Assembly: GCA_903813345.2 (NCBI GenBank) | Contig: CAIIXF020000011.1 | Coordinates: 11,816,842-11,880,841 of the forward strand | DNA from: Owenia fusiformis | Lineage: Eukaryota > Annelida > Polychaeta > Sabellida > Oweniidae | Length of the DNA stretch: 64,000 bases | Reading direction: 5' to 3' | The DNA's letters: not shown here | Below: more model-generated notes on this DNA | Databases searched by the model: none | The model's input: only the letters and a program-made list of their open reading frames with translations | What the model was told of the DNA's origin: nothing | Numbering within the stretch: position 1 is the first letter of the stretch

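Noticed and set aside
781-64000. Ryanodine receptor
   Set aside because: The IP3-contact motifs (ERQKLMR, RKN), the RIH-associated match and the overall spacing follow IP3R; no SPRY or RYR repeat domains are visible. Shared parts such as the CFIC finger do not discriminate.

Overview
The window is a stretch of animal genomic DNA that holds one very large gene on the + strand, truncated at both ends. Fifty-one coding exon positions, one of them served by two alternative exons, can be joined with GT-AG junctions and unbroken reading phase from 781 to the window end (7,977 coding bases, 2,659 codons). The product is an inositol 1,4,5-trisphosphate receptor (IP3R)-type calcium channel. It enters near the end of the MIR region, carries the IP3-binding alpha-helical core, RIH/armadillo solenoids, the RIH-associated region and the six-helix pore, then the C2H2 linker zinc finger, and ends in a long proline/serine-rich tail still open at base 64000. 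The divergence (pore loop reading YGLIGD, partly changed IP3-contact residues, tail of more than 400 codons) suggests a divergent IP3R lineage rather than a standard ITPR1/2/3 orthologue or a ryanodine receptor. AT-rich introns, the many minisatellites, and the dispersed repeat styles (stems reading 'gtcaccacc..gtggtgacat', 'agctcacatggtgagct' elements with gtccgtctgtc runs, 'cagtaaaacctgt' elements) suggest a marine lophotrochozoan, most likely a bivalve mollusc. That taxonomic call is inference.

Layout. 1-780: intron with a three-copy repeat. 781-9441: N-terminal ligand-binding core and first solenoid exons. 9772-18169: middle solenoid, interrupted by a solo LTR (14560-15529). 18170-27721: long introns with few exons; 25.1-27.7 kb is a tandem array of roughly 330-bp units. 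27722-41668: RIH/RIH-associated region, including a pair of mutually exclusive exons (28835-28932 and 30495-30592), a 2.5-kb terminal-inverted-repeat element and two minisatellites. 41669-55717: a 14-kb intron filled by a tandem array of tRNA-Gly-like units on the - strand, largely a 147-bp satellite with higher-order structure. 55718-64000: channel domain and C-terminal tail.

Two features stand out. First, many introns begin or end with tandem repeats made out of the neighbouring splice junction: the last bases of an exon plus its donor, or the acceptor plus the first bases of an exon, copied 2 to about 30 times. The gene is therefore studded with decoy splice sites. Second, the tRNA-like satellite keeps a Pol III A-box, a B-box-like motif and a T-run in almost every unit.

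No other protein gene, functional tRNA, rRNA or CRISPR array was found. All other open frames appear to be repeat- or intron-derived.
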